Assembly: GCA_036850905.1 (NCBI GenBank)
Contig: CM072094.1
Coordinates: 22,630,123-22,694,122, forward strand
Direction of reading: 5' to 3'
DNA from: Luffa acutangula
Lineage: Eukaryota > Streptophyta > Magnoliopsida > Cucurbitales > Cucurbitaceae
DNA: 64,000 nucleotides
Made by a program: the position numbers and the translations under genes
Shown here: in pieces, positions 23,022-34,030 of the stretch
How positions within the stretch are numbered: position 1 is the stretch's first letter
Layout of the letters: the number at the start of each line of letters is the position of its first letter
Notes under the pieces: generated by a model
What the model was told of the DNA's origin: nothing
What the model saw: only the letters and a program-made list of their open reading frames with translations
Database searches by the model: none

Positions 23022-26000
23022 GAAATTTTAGAAAGAATATCTATTAATAGTTGTCAGTGGTCGGATGTTAGAGGCACAAATAAAAAGGTTAAGAGTGTGT
23101 TAGAGGTTGATGGTGTGTCCACCATTAGGGCTGATCTTGCTATGATTGCTAATGCTCTTAAGAATGTGACAGTGATTAGTCATCAGCAGCCACCAGCTAT
23201 GGAACCTACTGCAGTGGTGAACCAAGTCACAGAGGAAGCATGTGTCTATTGTGGTGAAAATCACAACTACGAGTTTTGCCCCAGCAATCCAGCTTCTGTG
23301 TTTTTTGTAGGTAATCAGAGGAACAACCCGTATTCTAACTTCTATAATCCAGGTTGGCGCAACCACCCCAACTTCTCATGGGGAGGTCAAGGAAATAACG
23401 TACAAGCGCAACAGAAGATGAACCAGCCGGGATTTGCTAAAGCGCAGATAATGCCCCAGCAAAATAAGCAGGCTTTGCCCCAGCAAAATTCGGAGAATTC
23501 TCTCGAGGCAATGATGAAAGAATTTATGGCTTGCATAGATGCCGCAATTCAAAGTAATCAAGCTTCGATGAGGGCACTGAAATTGCAATTGGGTCAGCTA
23601 GCTAATGAGCTCAAGGCAAGGCCTCAAGGGAAACTTCCATCAGATACTGAAGACCCTCGAAGGGAAGGTAAGGAGCAGGTAAAGGCAGTAACTCTGAGGA
23701 GTGGTAAGCCACTAGAAGAGTCTAGAAAGACCCAGGATTTAAATAGTAATAGTGATAATAATGTTGTTGTCGAGAAAGAATTGGAGTCTGGTCAGGGTGC
23801 TGGAGGCAGCAAAGAGAATGCTGGAGCATCTGGTTCTGTGCCAGATGTTGAACCACCATATGTGCCGCCCCCGCCTTATGTACCACCTCTACCTTTTCCA
23901 CAATGGCAAAAGCCTAGGAATCAGGATGGTAAATTTAAAAAGTTTTTAGAGATTCTTAAGCAATTGCATATAAATATCCCTTTAGTAGAAGATATAGAGC
24001 AAATGCCTAATTATGCTAAATTTCTTAAGGATATTTTAACTAAAAAGAAGAGGTTAGGTGAGTTTGAAACTGTATCTCTTACTGAGGAGTGTAGTGCTAT
24101 TCTTAAGAATGGGCTACCAACCAAGGCTAAGGATACAGGATCATTTACTATACCTATGTCTATAGGTGGAAAAAAGTTAGGTAGAGCACTCTGTGATTTA
24201 AGTGCAAGCATTAACCTTATGCCTCTTTCGGTCTATCGAAAGTTAGGTATTGGTGAAGCTAGACCTACCACAGTTACACTCCAACTAGCTGATAGGTCTA
24301 TCGCATATCCAGAGGGTAAGATTGAGGATGTCTTAGTAAAAGTGGATAAATTCATATTTCCTGTTGATTTCATTATTTTAGATTATGAGGCTGATAGAGA
24401 TGTCCCAATTATTCTAGGACGTCCATTTTTGGCTACTGGTAGGGCGTTAATAGATGTTCAAAAAGGGGAATTAACAATGAGAGTTTGTAATGAGGAAGTA
24501 AAATTTAATGTGTTTAAGGCCATGAATTATCTAGACGAGATGGGAGATTGCTCTTTCATTAGGATTCTGGAGAACACAATTGTTGAGACAGCAAATCAGG
24601 ATTCGGCTAATAAGCATTTGGAAAATCATGGAGAGGTTAATGTAGAGGATTTAGAAGTTTGTTCTTTAGATAGAAAAAATGAAAAAGAATTGTTTAGGTG
24701 TGAGGATGTGTTCGAATCTTTAGATTTAGATCAAAGGAAGGCTCCTCCAATTAAGCCGTCCCTGATTGAGGCACCTACTTTAGATTTGAAGCCCTTGTCG
24801 GATCATCTGAAGTATGTGTATCTTGGGGAAGGTGAGACGTTGCCCATTATTATTGCATCAGATTTAATGCCGGAGCATGAGGAGGCCTTAATAAAATTGC
24901 TGCAGCAATACCGCAAAGCTATAGGTTGGACATTGGCTGATATTCAGGGAATTAGCCCATCTTTTTGTATGCACAAAATCACTCTAGAGGAGGGATCCTT
25001 TAGGAGTATTGAGCAACAAAGAAGGCTTAACCCTGCAATGAAAGAGGTTGTTAAAAAGGAGGTAATTAAATGGTTGGATGCTAGGATCATCTATCCAATT
25101 GCCAACAGCAATTGGGTGAGCCCTGTCCAATGTGTTCCTAAGAAAGGAGGTGTCACTGTGGTAAGCAATAAAGACAATGAGTTGATCCCAACTAGGACAG
25201 TAACTGGTTGGAGGGTTTGCATGGATTACAGGAGGCTTAACAAAGCCACCCGTAAGGACCACTTCCGTTTGCCATTTATTGACCAGATGTTGGATCGATT
25301 GGCTGGTCAGGCCTACTACTGTTTCTTGGATGGTTATTCTGGGTATAACCAGATTACTATTGCTCCTGAAGATCAGGAAAAAACCACTTTCACCTACCCT
25401 TATGGGACGTTTGCTTTCAGGCGAATGCCTTTTGGCCTTTGCAATGCTCCAACAACATTTCAGCGGTGTATGTTAGCAATCTTTTCTGATATGATTGAGT
25501 CCACTGTTGAGGTCTTTGTGGACGATATTTCAGTTTTTGGAGGGTCTTTTCAGAGTTGTTTAGATAACTTAGGTAAGGTGTTAAAAAGATGTGAGGATAC
25601 CCATCTAGTTCTTAATTGGGAGAAGTGCCACTTCATGGTGAAGGAGGGCATAGTGTTAGGTCATAGGATTTCTAAGAATGATCTAGAAGTTGATAGAGCA
25701 AAAGTTGAGGTTATTGAAAGACTAGAGTCACCGAATTCAGTGAAGGGAATTCGAAGCTTCTTAGGGCATGCTGGATTTTATAGGAGGTTCATAAAGGATT
25801 TTTCCAAAATCAGTAAACCTCTTTGTAACTTATTGTGCACTGATCATGTTTTTGACTTTAATGCAGATTGTAGGAAGGCTTTTGAAACGTTGAAGGCTGC
25901 TTTAATCTCAGCACCCATTCTCTGCGCACCTAATTGGAATTTGCCATTCGAGGTAATGTGTGATGCGAGTGATGCTGCAGTAGGTGCAATGTTGGGGCAG

Positions 26001-26174
26001 AAGCAGGGCAAATTTATTCATCCTATATATTATGCAAGCAAGGTTTTAAATGAGGCACAGGTCAACTACACAACTACTGAAAAGGAGTTGTTAGCTGTTG
26101 TGTTTGGTTTTGAGAAATTTCGGCCATATTTGGTTGGATCCAAAGTCACGATGTTCACGGATCATGCAGAATAA
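23022..26174 (+). pseudogene. Gag C-terminus, protease, RT and RNase H, element A
   Basis: In the same frame as the Gag start, this 1,050-codon stretch holds the zinc knuckle CVYCGENHNYEFC (about 23241), a proline-rich hinge, the Gag end (NIPLVEDIEQMPNYAKFL), and an aspartic protease whose motif reads CDLSASINLMPLS (about 24192) where relatives have DLGAS. RT follows with CVPKKGGVTVV, VCMDYRRLNKATRKDHF, LDGYSGYNQI and catalytic VFVDDISVFGG (about 25513). RNase H follows with CDASDAAVGAML and TEKELLAVV. The frame ends at TAA 26172-26174, in the RNase H TDHA motif, because of a one-base deletion. The protein would be a polyprotein cut by its protease. Confidence 0.9.
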
Positions 26175-27687
26175 GGTATTTAATGTCAAAGAAAGATGCA
26201 AAGCCTAGACTAATTCGTTGGGTTTTATTACTGCAGGAATTCGACTTGGAGATAAAGGACAAGAAGGGATCAGAGAATGTCATTGCAGATCACTTGTCTC
26301 GTCTTGATCCATCATCATCTTTGCTGGAGCAATCTGCCATTTTCGATTCTTTTCCAGATGAACAGCTTTTTGTTGTTCAGGTAAAGGTAGTCAGGGATGT
26401 CCCTTGGTATGCTGATATTGCCAACTTTTTAGTGAAGGGAGTCACCCCTATTGATATGGATTGGAGGCAGAAGAAAAAGTTTAAGCATGATGCAAAATTT
26501 TTCTATTGGGATGAGCCATTTATGTATAAGCAATGCTCTGACGGTATTATTCGTAGGTGCGTTTCAGGTGATGAAGCAACCGAAATCCTGGAGCAATGTC
26601 ACTCTTCGCCGTATGGAGGCCATTTCAGCGGTCAAAGGTCAGCTATGAGGATTCTGCATTGCGGATTCTTCTGGCCTACCTTGTTTAAGGATGCCCACTG
26701 GTTCTACAAGCAATGTGACGCTTGTCAAAGGAGAGGAAACTTGGGGCCTAGAGATGAAATGCCTCTTACTTACATTTTAGAAGTTGAACTATTCGATGTA
26801 TGGGGTATTGATTTTATGAGGCCATTTCCCCCTTCTAATGGCAATGTTTTTATCTTATTGGTAGTGGATTACGTGTCCAAGTGGGTGGAGGCCATCGCAT
26901 GCCATCAGAGTGATGCCAAGACGGTTTCAAGGTTTCTTCAATCGCACATCTTTGCGCGGATCGGGACACCTAGAGCTCTAATAAGTGATGAGGGTACACA
27001 TTTTGTTAATAATATCTTAACTAAGCTTTTAGCTAAGTATGGAATCAAGCACAGGATAGCTACCCCCTATCACCCACAGGCTAATGGTCAAGCTGAGATA
27101 AGTAATAGGGAAATTAAATCAATTCTAGAAAAAGTAGTCCATCCATCTAGAAAGGATTGGTCTTTTAGGTTAGATGAGGCTCTTTGGGCTAATAGGACAG
27201 CTTATAAGACTCCTCTAGGTATGTCTCCCTATAGGTTAGTATATGGGAAAGCTTGCCATTTACCATTAGAGCTTGAGCATAAAACATTCTGGGCTTTGAA
27301 AAAATTAAATTTTGATCTGAGTCGTGCAGGAGCTATAAGAATGCTGCAGCTTAATGAGTTAGAAGAATTTCGTCAATTTTCTTACGAAAATGCGAAAATG
27401 TATAAGGAAAAGACTAAGTTGTGGCATGACAAGAAAATAAAATCTAAGGAGTTTGTCAAGGGTCAAAAAGTTTTGCTTTATAACTCTAGATTAGAATTAT
27501 TTCCTGGAAAATAAAATCCAAATGGTCAGGACCGTTCACTGTGATTGAGGTTTTCCCCAATGGAGCAATTACTTTGCAAGATGAAAAAGATGGGAGAGTA
27601 TTCAAGGTGAATGGTCAGCGTGTCAAGCATTATTGGGGAGAGGAGTTTCAGTCAAAATATCCTTCCCTAAGGTTGGTTGATGATTGA
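26175..27687 (+). pseudogene. RNase H end and integrase, element A
   Basis: This continues pol in the next frame: the RNase H tail (KGSENVIADHLSRLD), the zinc-binding domain (HSSPYGGHFSGQRSAMRILHC, then CDACQRRG), and integrase core with D in VWGIDFMRPF, D in LISDEGTHF and E in NGQAEISNREIK. The C-terminal domain is SRLELFPGK. A second one-base deletion near 27507 closes the main frame at 27514. The rest (SKWSGPFTVIEVFPNGAI to the TGA at 27685-27687) is in another frame. The catalytic triad is intact, so the damage is limited to the two deletions. Confidence 0.88.
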
Positions 27688-28576
27688 GAGAGCAGGATTT
27701 TTGCGGGAGCATTTCACAGAGCAAAATTTTGAGCTCCCAGGATTTGTATTGATTTTATTTTTCGTTGATTTGATTTTAATTTCGGTTAGGTTAGATTTGA
27801 TTTTGCATGATTTTATTTTTACGTATTTTTATTGTTGGTAGTAAGATTTTATCTATTTCGTTTTGAATTTGATTTGATTTTTGGATTATCTTTGGATTAT
27901 CTTTTAATTAATTAGATTTAGTTAGATTTTATTTAGTTTTTATTTTCGGTTATTTGAATTTCTGTTTAAGTTTAGATTTAATAATATTTTCGTGTGAAAA
28001 GATAAGATAAGATAAGAATTACATATTCGGCTTCTTTTGAGAATAACAGATTAAGTTTGATTTGATCGGTTAAAGTTTAATTTGAATTTAAAAGATTTGA
28101 TTTGTCTATTTTGAAATTTAAATTCCATATCTAAGATTCGGCAGGTTCAGAAGATTGTTGCAGCAAAGATAATGCTAGAGCAAATTTCTCGTATGCATAG
28201 GAAGGATTTTAGTGTGAGTAATTATTTTTACCGTTGGGATTTTTGAATTTCTATGGGCAGGTGAATTGCAGGGATGTTGCCACATGTCGTGTAGGGACAA
28301 TCCAACGGTTTAGCCGTTGACAGCATGCCGTTAATTCCCATAGATGATTGGAGTTCAACAATTTTACCGTTAGGGATTTGAATTGCAACTTAATTGTGAA
28401 CGGTAAAACCATTTATTACGGAGCAAATCCTTTCGGTTAGGATTTCAAATTGCTGGAGCCTTATTTATTTGCAGACATTGGTAAGTCTTCGTTCTACTTC
28501 GTCTTCTTGATTCTATCTTGCCATCTACATTCTTTCTTTCTCCTTTTCATTCTGTGCAAAACCCTTTGAGTTATCC
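27688..28576 (+). other. Spacer between pol and ORF3, element A
   Basis: There is no open frame of note. The first part is T-rich with repeated gatttgattt-like words. The second part (from about 28140) is less biased and contains a cluster of CCGTT/AACGG words and a TTATTTA stretch (about 28466) before the ORF3 ATG. It may hold an internal promoter; this is inference. Confidence 0.55.
28231..28404 (+). promoter_or_regulatory. CCGTT/AACGG cluster upstream of ORF3
   Basis: CCGTT occurs at 28231, 28314, 28328 and 28367 and its complement AACGG at 28304 and 28399: six in 174 bases. Two of them form the inverted pair caacggtttagccgttg at 28303-28319. This is the core of plant MYB-type sites. The block lies about 170 bases before the ORF3 start. 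Confidence 0.4.
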
Positions 28577-30228
28577 ATGGCCAAAACAAGAGCGAGGAAA
28601 GAAAGAGAGAGAGAGAGTGAAGAGGAAATACCCATTACCCCCGAAGTTCCGAAAGTGAAAACTAAGAAGAAAAGAACACCGGAGGAGAAAGAAGCTAAAA
28701 GAAGAAGGCGACAACAGAGGGCGGAAGAACAGGAAAAAGTGATAGAGGATGAGGCTGTTGTAGTGGTTGAAGAAAACCTGGAAGAACTGCAAGAACAGAC
28801 CCCAGGAGAGGCTGATCAGAGACTTGCGGATACAGATACGGCTCGAGAGGAAAATGTTGAGGAGAATCAAGAACAGCGGGCTGAGATGGTGAGAGACGAG
28901 CAGGTAGACGTAGTGTCTGAAATAGGAAACGAGCAGGACCAAGAAGCTCGTGTTGAGGTAATCATGCCCGAACCGCCGAAACGCCGCCGCATAAAAAGAA
29001 AGGTCGGTCGTATTCAGGTGATTCGGACTGATACCCCATCACCACCATCATCAGATTCTGAGAGAGAAAAGGCAGAGCGAGAGAAAGAGAAGAAACAGAT
29101 AAGAAGACTGAGGAAGAGCAGTTGCTCAAGCATAGGGCAGAGAAGGGCAAAAATGTTGCTGAAGCATCGGAAGAACACGAGGCGATAGAAGAACAGCAGG
29201 TTCCATTTGATCGCTTCGTCAACAATTTTGCCAGAGCAAAATACGCTGAGCTTCTGAAAAGGGATTTCTTGTTCGAGCGCGGTTTCAGTGGTGATCTTCC
29301 ACAGTTTCTGAGGACTGGTATTGCAGACCACGGTTGGGAGCTGTTTTGTGCGAAGCCAGAATCTGTAAATGCACAGGTGGTGCGTGAATTTTATGCTAAC
29401 ATTATCAAGGAGGATGGTTTCCAGGTAATTGTCCGAGGAGTCGAGGTGGATTAGAGTCCAAGTGCTATCAATGCACTGTACAACGTTCAAAACTTCCCCC
29501 ATGCGGCATATAATGAGATGGCTGTGGCGCCATCTGATGAGCAACTAAGTGAGGCTGTAAGGGAGGTAGGAATTGAAGGAGCACAGTGGCAGTTATCCAA
29601 GACTCAGAAGAGGACATTCCAGTCGGCTTATTTGAAAAGGGAAGCGAACACATGGATGGGATTTATTAGATAGAAGATGCTTCCAACAACACATGACTCG
29701 ACAATCTCCAGGGAACGGGTTCTCCTAGCTTTTGCCATCTTACGGTCTCTTAGTATTAATGTAGGGAGGATCATTGCGAATGAGATTTCTGGATGTTGGA
29801 AAAAGAAGGTGGGGGAACTATTCTTTCCGAACACAATCACGATGCTGTGCAGAAGAGCAGGGGTTCTGGTGGATGAGGGAGATGTGATCCTGTTTGATAA
29901 GGGGATCATAGACACGCCCAATTTGGCACGGCTCCAGCGTGTGCAGGAGGTACGTCAAGGTGGGCTTATCCATGACATCCACTCGATTCTAGAACAGCTG
30001 GCACTTTCGGCCAGTAGGCAGGAGTTTGCTGAAAGGCAAACTTTAACCTTCTGGAACTATGTTAAGAATCGGGATGCCAGCTTGAAGAAGGCGCTGCAAG
30101 AGAATTTTTCAAAACCTTATCCAGCCCTTCCAGCATTCCCTGACGATCTGTTGAACCCCTGGATTCCGCCCCCACCTGTTGAAAGAGGAGAAGAGGATGA
30201 TGAAAATGAACCGGGCCAAGAGGACTGA
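28577..30228 (+). pseudogene. Athila third ORF ('env-like' position), broken
   Basis: ATG 28577 opens a Lys/Arg/Glu-rich N-terminus (MAKTRARKERERESEEE) with several basic clusters (KRRRRQQR, KRRRIKRKVGR). A globular part follows (PFDRFVNNFARAKYAELLKRDF), then a conserved domain seen in many plant transposon proteins of unknown function (TYPE: ISRERVLLAFAI, SINVGRIIANEI, LFFPNTITMLCRRAGV). The end is acidic and Pro-rich. A one-base deletion near 29098 and TAG stops at 29452 and 29671 break it. I see no signal peptide and no membrane segment, so calling it an envelope is not supported; a nuclear or nucleic-acid-binding role fits the basic clusters better, as inference. Confidence 0.75.
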
Positions 30229-31442
30229 AGGATGAAGTGGCCCTGGGCGAGCATAATTTTTGTTCTTAAATTTTTGATTGCTCGTGCATTTTCTAACCTC
30301 CTTTTCTATTACTGTTATGTTTGCTTTTCTTTTTACTTTTCTACTGCTTAAAAAGATATATCTTATGTGTAATTTCTTTTTAATGAAATTTCTTGATGTT
30401 CCGTTCCATGAGCACTAAGCAACTCTAACTTAACTAATTTTCCTCTAAATTTTTGAAGCTTGGACTGATTACGCTTAATTAGATCAAGGTATTCTGATCT
30501 CCATAAACCTTTTGCTTGAGCATTTCTTCTAGCCTGGACTGTTGCTGCGGCAAAGAAGATTTTGAAGGTAGTATTGACTTATATGATCCACTTTAAGCTT
30601 AATCCTAGTCCCATGTTTAGTTTAAAAATTCAGATAGAAAAATTTAAGTTTGGGGGTATACTTGCTTGTATAATGATTCATTGGGGACAATGAATAATTC
30701 AAGTTTGGGGGACTTTTTGCTACTCCAATTATTTTGCTCGAGCATTCCTCTCCTTCAAATTAAAATTTGTTAGGTTATTGAGTAACCGGGGACATTTGTG
30801 ATACCCACAGTTTGTCTTCGCGTCAAAAGATGACCTAGGAAATGTGAAAAAATGATGAGAAAATTTATTTGCTGAAAAATTATTTGTTGAAGATTTTGCT
30901 AAGAAATTTGATGGAGCAAAAGTTTTGAAGGATGAATGATGATCCAGCAGTTTTTCTGTCTCCCATAACTTAGGTGAGCTTCATCAAAAAATGTCGCCAT
31001 TCTGAGGGGCAAGAGATGGAATAGCTAAGGATTTTTGAGCTTTATAATGAGTATTGAGCCTAGTTGGTGATGAGCTTGAGGCAAGGGTATACTGCACCAT
31101 AAAGTGGGTCATCCCATGCTTAAGAGCTTATGACTGTAAGGCTGCTTTAAGTCTGATAAATAATGAAATAAACCCCTTTAAAAATATGTTTTGAAATGTC
31201 TGATAATAGAGCTAAGCTGTGGAGAGTTCTTAGAATTGAGTTGAAAGTGGTGATTATTTGTCCCTGCTAAAGGAATCATTTTGCTGCAGCAGAGCTTGGT
31301 TTTGCAGAGTGCTCAGGTAAAGGTTAAAGGTAGTGTTGGACTGTCTTGGTTGATTAAGCTATTCTTTGTCTAATATTATGAATTCTTGAAGGAAGGTGAG
31401 TTAGTATTGCTTGGGACGCGCAATAATTTAAGTTTGGGGGTA
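30229..31442 (+). other. 3' non-coding region of element A with polypurine tract
   Basis: No coding sequence is seen. The motif aagtttggggg occurs three times: at about 30645-30656, about 30700-30711, and at 31430-31440, two bases before the 3' LTR. The last one is the functional position for the polypurine tract. The earlier copies look like duplicated tracts. Confidence 0.7.
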
Positions 31443-32609
31443 TGATAACTGCCCAAAAGGTAGTTATTTAGGCCTCGATTGTATAGGGATTTGTGTGTCC
31501 TTTATGCTTATTAGGGTTGGTTTTGGATAGATATTACATGTTTTAACCCATTTGGAAGAATTGAAGCATTGGAAATTATTTTGTGCAGATTATGCTGCTG
31601 AGCGACTGGAGGGAGCAAATTCTGTGCTGCAGCAAAACTGGGGACAGAACTGCCACATCATAGCTCGTTAGCCAACTTCATGAACCGACTTCTGTTGAGT
31701 TATTTTCGTGATAAAGGATCAAGGAGAGCCTTAAACGTGTCCTAGTTGACCTAATTCAAGCCTCCCATCCTTCTATAAAAGGAAGTAGCCGTCAAAGTCA
31801 AAGTCATTCCATGTTTTCCCTTGGAAGCCGAATATTTTAGAGAGATTGAAGATCATCAAGAACACCATCTTCCGCAAGCTGATTATGGAGTTTATTTCCT
31901 TTATTAACTTGTGGTTATGGACGTGCATACTCGGATTGTAATTCGTATTCCTATGCCTAATATGAACTAAGTAGCTTAAGGTGTTGGTTAGGAATAATGT
32001 GATTACTGTGCTTCATCTTTAGTAATAAATTGACTATCGCATTTTGGTTAATTGGTTTGCTTAATCTCATTTTATGCCCGCCTGGCCAGCCGGTATGGAT
32101 AGCTCTCTCTAGTTTCAGGGATGATTTAGAGAGTGTGTGGCAATTATCCACACTACGATCATTGTGTATTGGTGAACGCCAGTGACTGAGCTAGGGATAG
32201 CGAGTTGCCTAGTGCTTGATCGGTCGCTCTTCATTGGGGTTGAAACACATCCCAAAAGATCCGGAGTTCCGGGAGGAATCCGCTAATAATACTGCGAGAA
32301 ATGCATGATCAATAATATTGCTAGAGCATATTTTATAACAATCACTAAAACCTAACCAGCGCCTGTCTTTAACCTGTCTATCTATTTGTTTACTCGTTGT
32401 TCTGTCATTTAATTTGCTTCAGCATAATTCGTATAAAACCCAAACATTTTTATTATCTTCGAAACCATTAGAAAGTTACACAAAATAGATAAAGTGGAAG
32501 CTCATTCAGACCTTGGATTGATAATATTACTTGCTGCAGACTGTGTATACTTGCACAGGAATTCTAGAGTCTTTTATACCATATTTTTACTCACTCTAGG
32601 AACCCAACA
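31443..32609 (+). mobile_element. 3' LTR of element A
   Basis: A full-length 1,167-bp LTR from TGATAACTGCCC to CCCAACA, with TATA at 31774-31780. It contains the 407-bp segment missing from the 5' LTR. Integrase of element B resumes two bases further on. Confidence 0.9.
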
Positions 32610-32611
32610 AT

Positions 32612-34030
32612 GTGAAAGACATGCGAGGTTGTGAGAATGTAGTAGCTGACCATCTTTCTAGAATTGATCAGGACACTACTTTTGAAGCTCTTCCTATTGT
32701 TGAAGAATTTCCAGATGAAAGACTTTATAAGGTGGAGTCTACTTTACCTTGGTTCGCTGACTTTGTGAATTTCCTTGCATGTGGTGTGCTCCCTCCAGAT
32801 CTAAATTCCCATCAAAAGATGAAATTTCTTCATGATATAAGATTTTATTTGTGGGATGATCCATGCTTGTTTAAAATTTGTTCAGATCAGATGATTCGCA
32901 AGTGTGTTCCCACAGAGGAGGTAGTTAAGATTTTGCACGATTGTCATTCCTCACCATATGGTGGGCACTTTGGTCCCACACGTACTGCTGCTAAGGTATT
33001 ACAATCTGGTTTTTATTGGCCTACTATTTTTAAGGATTGCTATACTTTTGTTAAGTCATGTGACCGGTGCCAACGTACAGGTAATATTTCTAGACATCAT
33101 GAATTACCTCTGACCCCTATTGTTGAAATTGAATTATTTGATGTTTGGGGGATAGACTTTATGGGACCTTTTCCTTCTTCGCATGGTTATTTATATATCT
33201 TGTTGGCTGTGGACTATGTATCTAAGTGGCTTGAGGCTGTGGCTACGAAAACAAATGATGCTCGTGTAGTCTTGAATTTTCTGCATAAAAATATCTTTAC
33301 ACGATTTGGCACACCACGAGCGATTATTAGTGATGAGGGTTCACATTTTTGTAATAAATTGTTTAATTCTTTGCTTGCTAAGTATGGTGTTAAACATAAA
33401 ATTTCTTTAGCCTATCATCCACAGACAAATGGTTTAGCTGAGGTCTCTAACCGAGAAATTAAACAGGTTTTGGAAAAGACAGTTAACATTAATAGGAAGG
33501 ATTGGGCCCTTAAGTTAGATGATGCTCTCTGGGCTTATCACACTGCTTTTAAAACTCCAATTGGTATGTCACCATATCGCTTGGTTTTTGGTAAGGCGTG
33601 TCATTTACCTGTGGAATTAGAGCATAGAGCATATTGGGCCATAAAAAAATTGAATTTCAACTTGGCCAAAGCAGGGGAACAAAGATTATTCCAACCCAAT
33701 GAGATGGAGGAATTTCGATCTCAAGCGTATGAGAATGCAAAAATCTACAAGGAGCGAACCACTCGATGGCACGATCAAAGAATTCAGAATAGACCATTAA
33801 AATCGGGACAACAAGTTCTTTTATTTAACTCTCGTTTGCGTTTGTTTCCAGGTAAATTAAAATCTCGTTGGTCAGGTCCTTTTACCATCAAGGAGGTGTT
33901 TTCACATGGAGCAGTCGAGTTGCAGGCCAGCGATGGGCGATCCTTTAAAGTGAATGGGCAGCGCGTTAAACTCTACTTTGGTTCAGAAGAGCGACACGTT
34001 GATAACATCGAGCTCACCGAGCCACAGTAG
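32612..34030 (+). CDS. Integrase of Athila element B, open fragment
   Basis: A 472-codon open frame without any stop: the end of RNase H (VADHLSRIDQ), the zinc-binding domain (HSSPYGGHFGPTRTAAKVL, CDRCQRTGN), then the integrase core with D in VWGIDFMGPF, D in IISDEGSHFCN and E in NGLAEVSNREIK, and a full C-terminal domain (SRLRLFPGK, KSRWSGPFTIKEV) ending at TAG 34028-34030. It is the tail of pol of element B, cut off from its gag-protease (18709-21299) by element A. It has no start codon of its own: the frame simply opens after the junction. Being free of stops contrasts with the eight stops upstream. Confidence 0.85.
   Translation: MKDMRGCENVVADHLSRIDQDTTFEALPIVEEFPDERLYKVESTLPWFADFVNFLACGVLPPDLNSHQKMKFLHDIRFYLWDDPCLFKICSDQMIRKCVPTEEVVKILHDCHSSPYGGHFGPTRTAAKVLQSGFYWPTIFKDCYTFVKSCDRCQRTGNISRHHELPLTPIVEIELFDVWGIDFMGPFPSSHGYLYILLAVDYVSKWLEAVATKTNDARVVLNFLHKNIFTRFGTPRAIISDEGSHFCNKLFNSLLAKYGVKHKISLAYHPQTNGLAEVSNREIKQVLEKTVNINRKDWALKLDDALWAYHTAFKTPIGMSPYRLVFGKACHLPVELEHRAYWAIKKLNFNLAKAGEQRLFQPNEMEEFRSQAYENAKIYKERTTRWHDQRIQNRPLKSGQQVLLFNSRLRLFPGKLKSRWSGPFTIKEVFSHGAVELQASDGRSFKVNGQRVKLYFGSEERHVDNIELTEPQ

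Larger units (their letters stand above)
21300..32609 (+). mobile_element. Complete Athila-type retrotransposon, element A
   Basis: This 11.3-kb element has 5' LTR, tRNA-Asp primer site, gag-pol, a third ORF, a polypurine tract and 3' LTR, in the classic Athila order. It lies inside element B pol. The flanking five bases (atagt on the left, atgtg on the right) do not match, and B sequence for RT and RNase H (about 1.2 kb) is missing at the site. It is therefore not a simple insertion. Coding damage is light: one stop and two one-base deletions in gag-pol, two stops and one deletion in ORF3. Confidence 0.9.
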
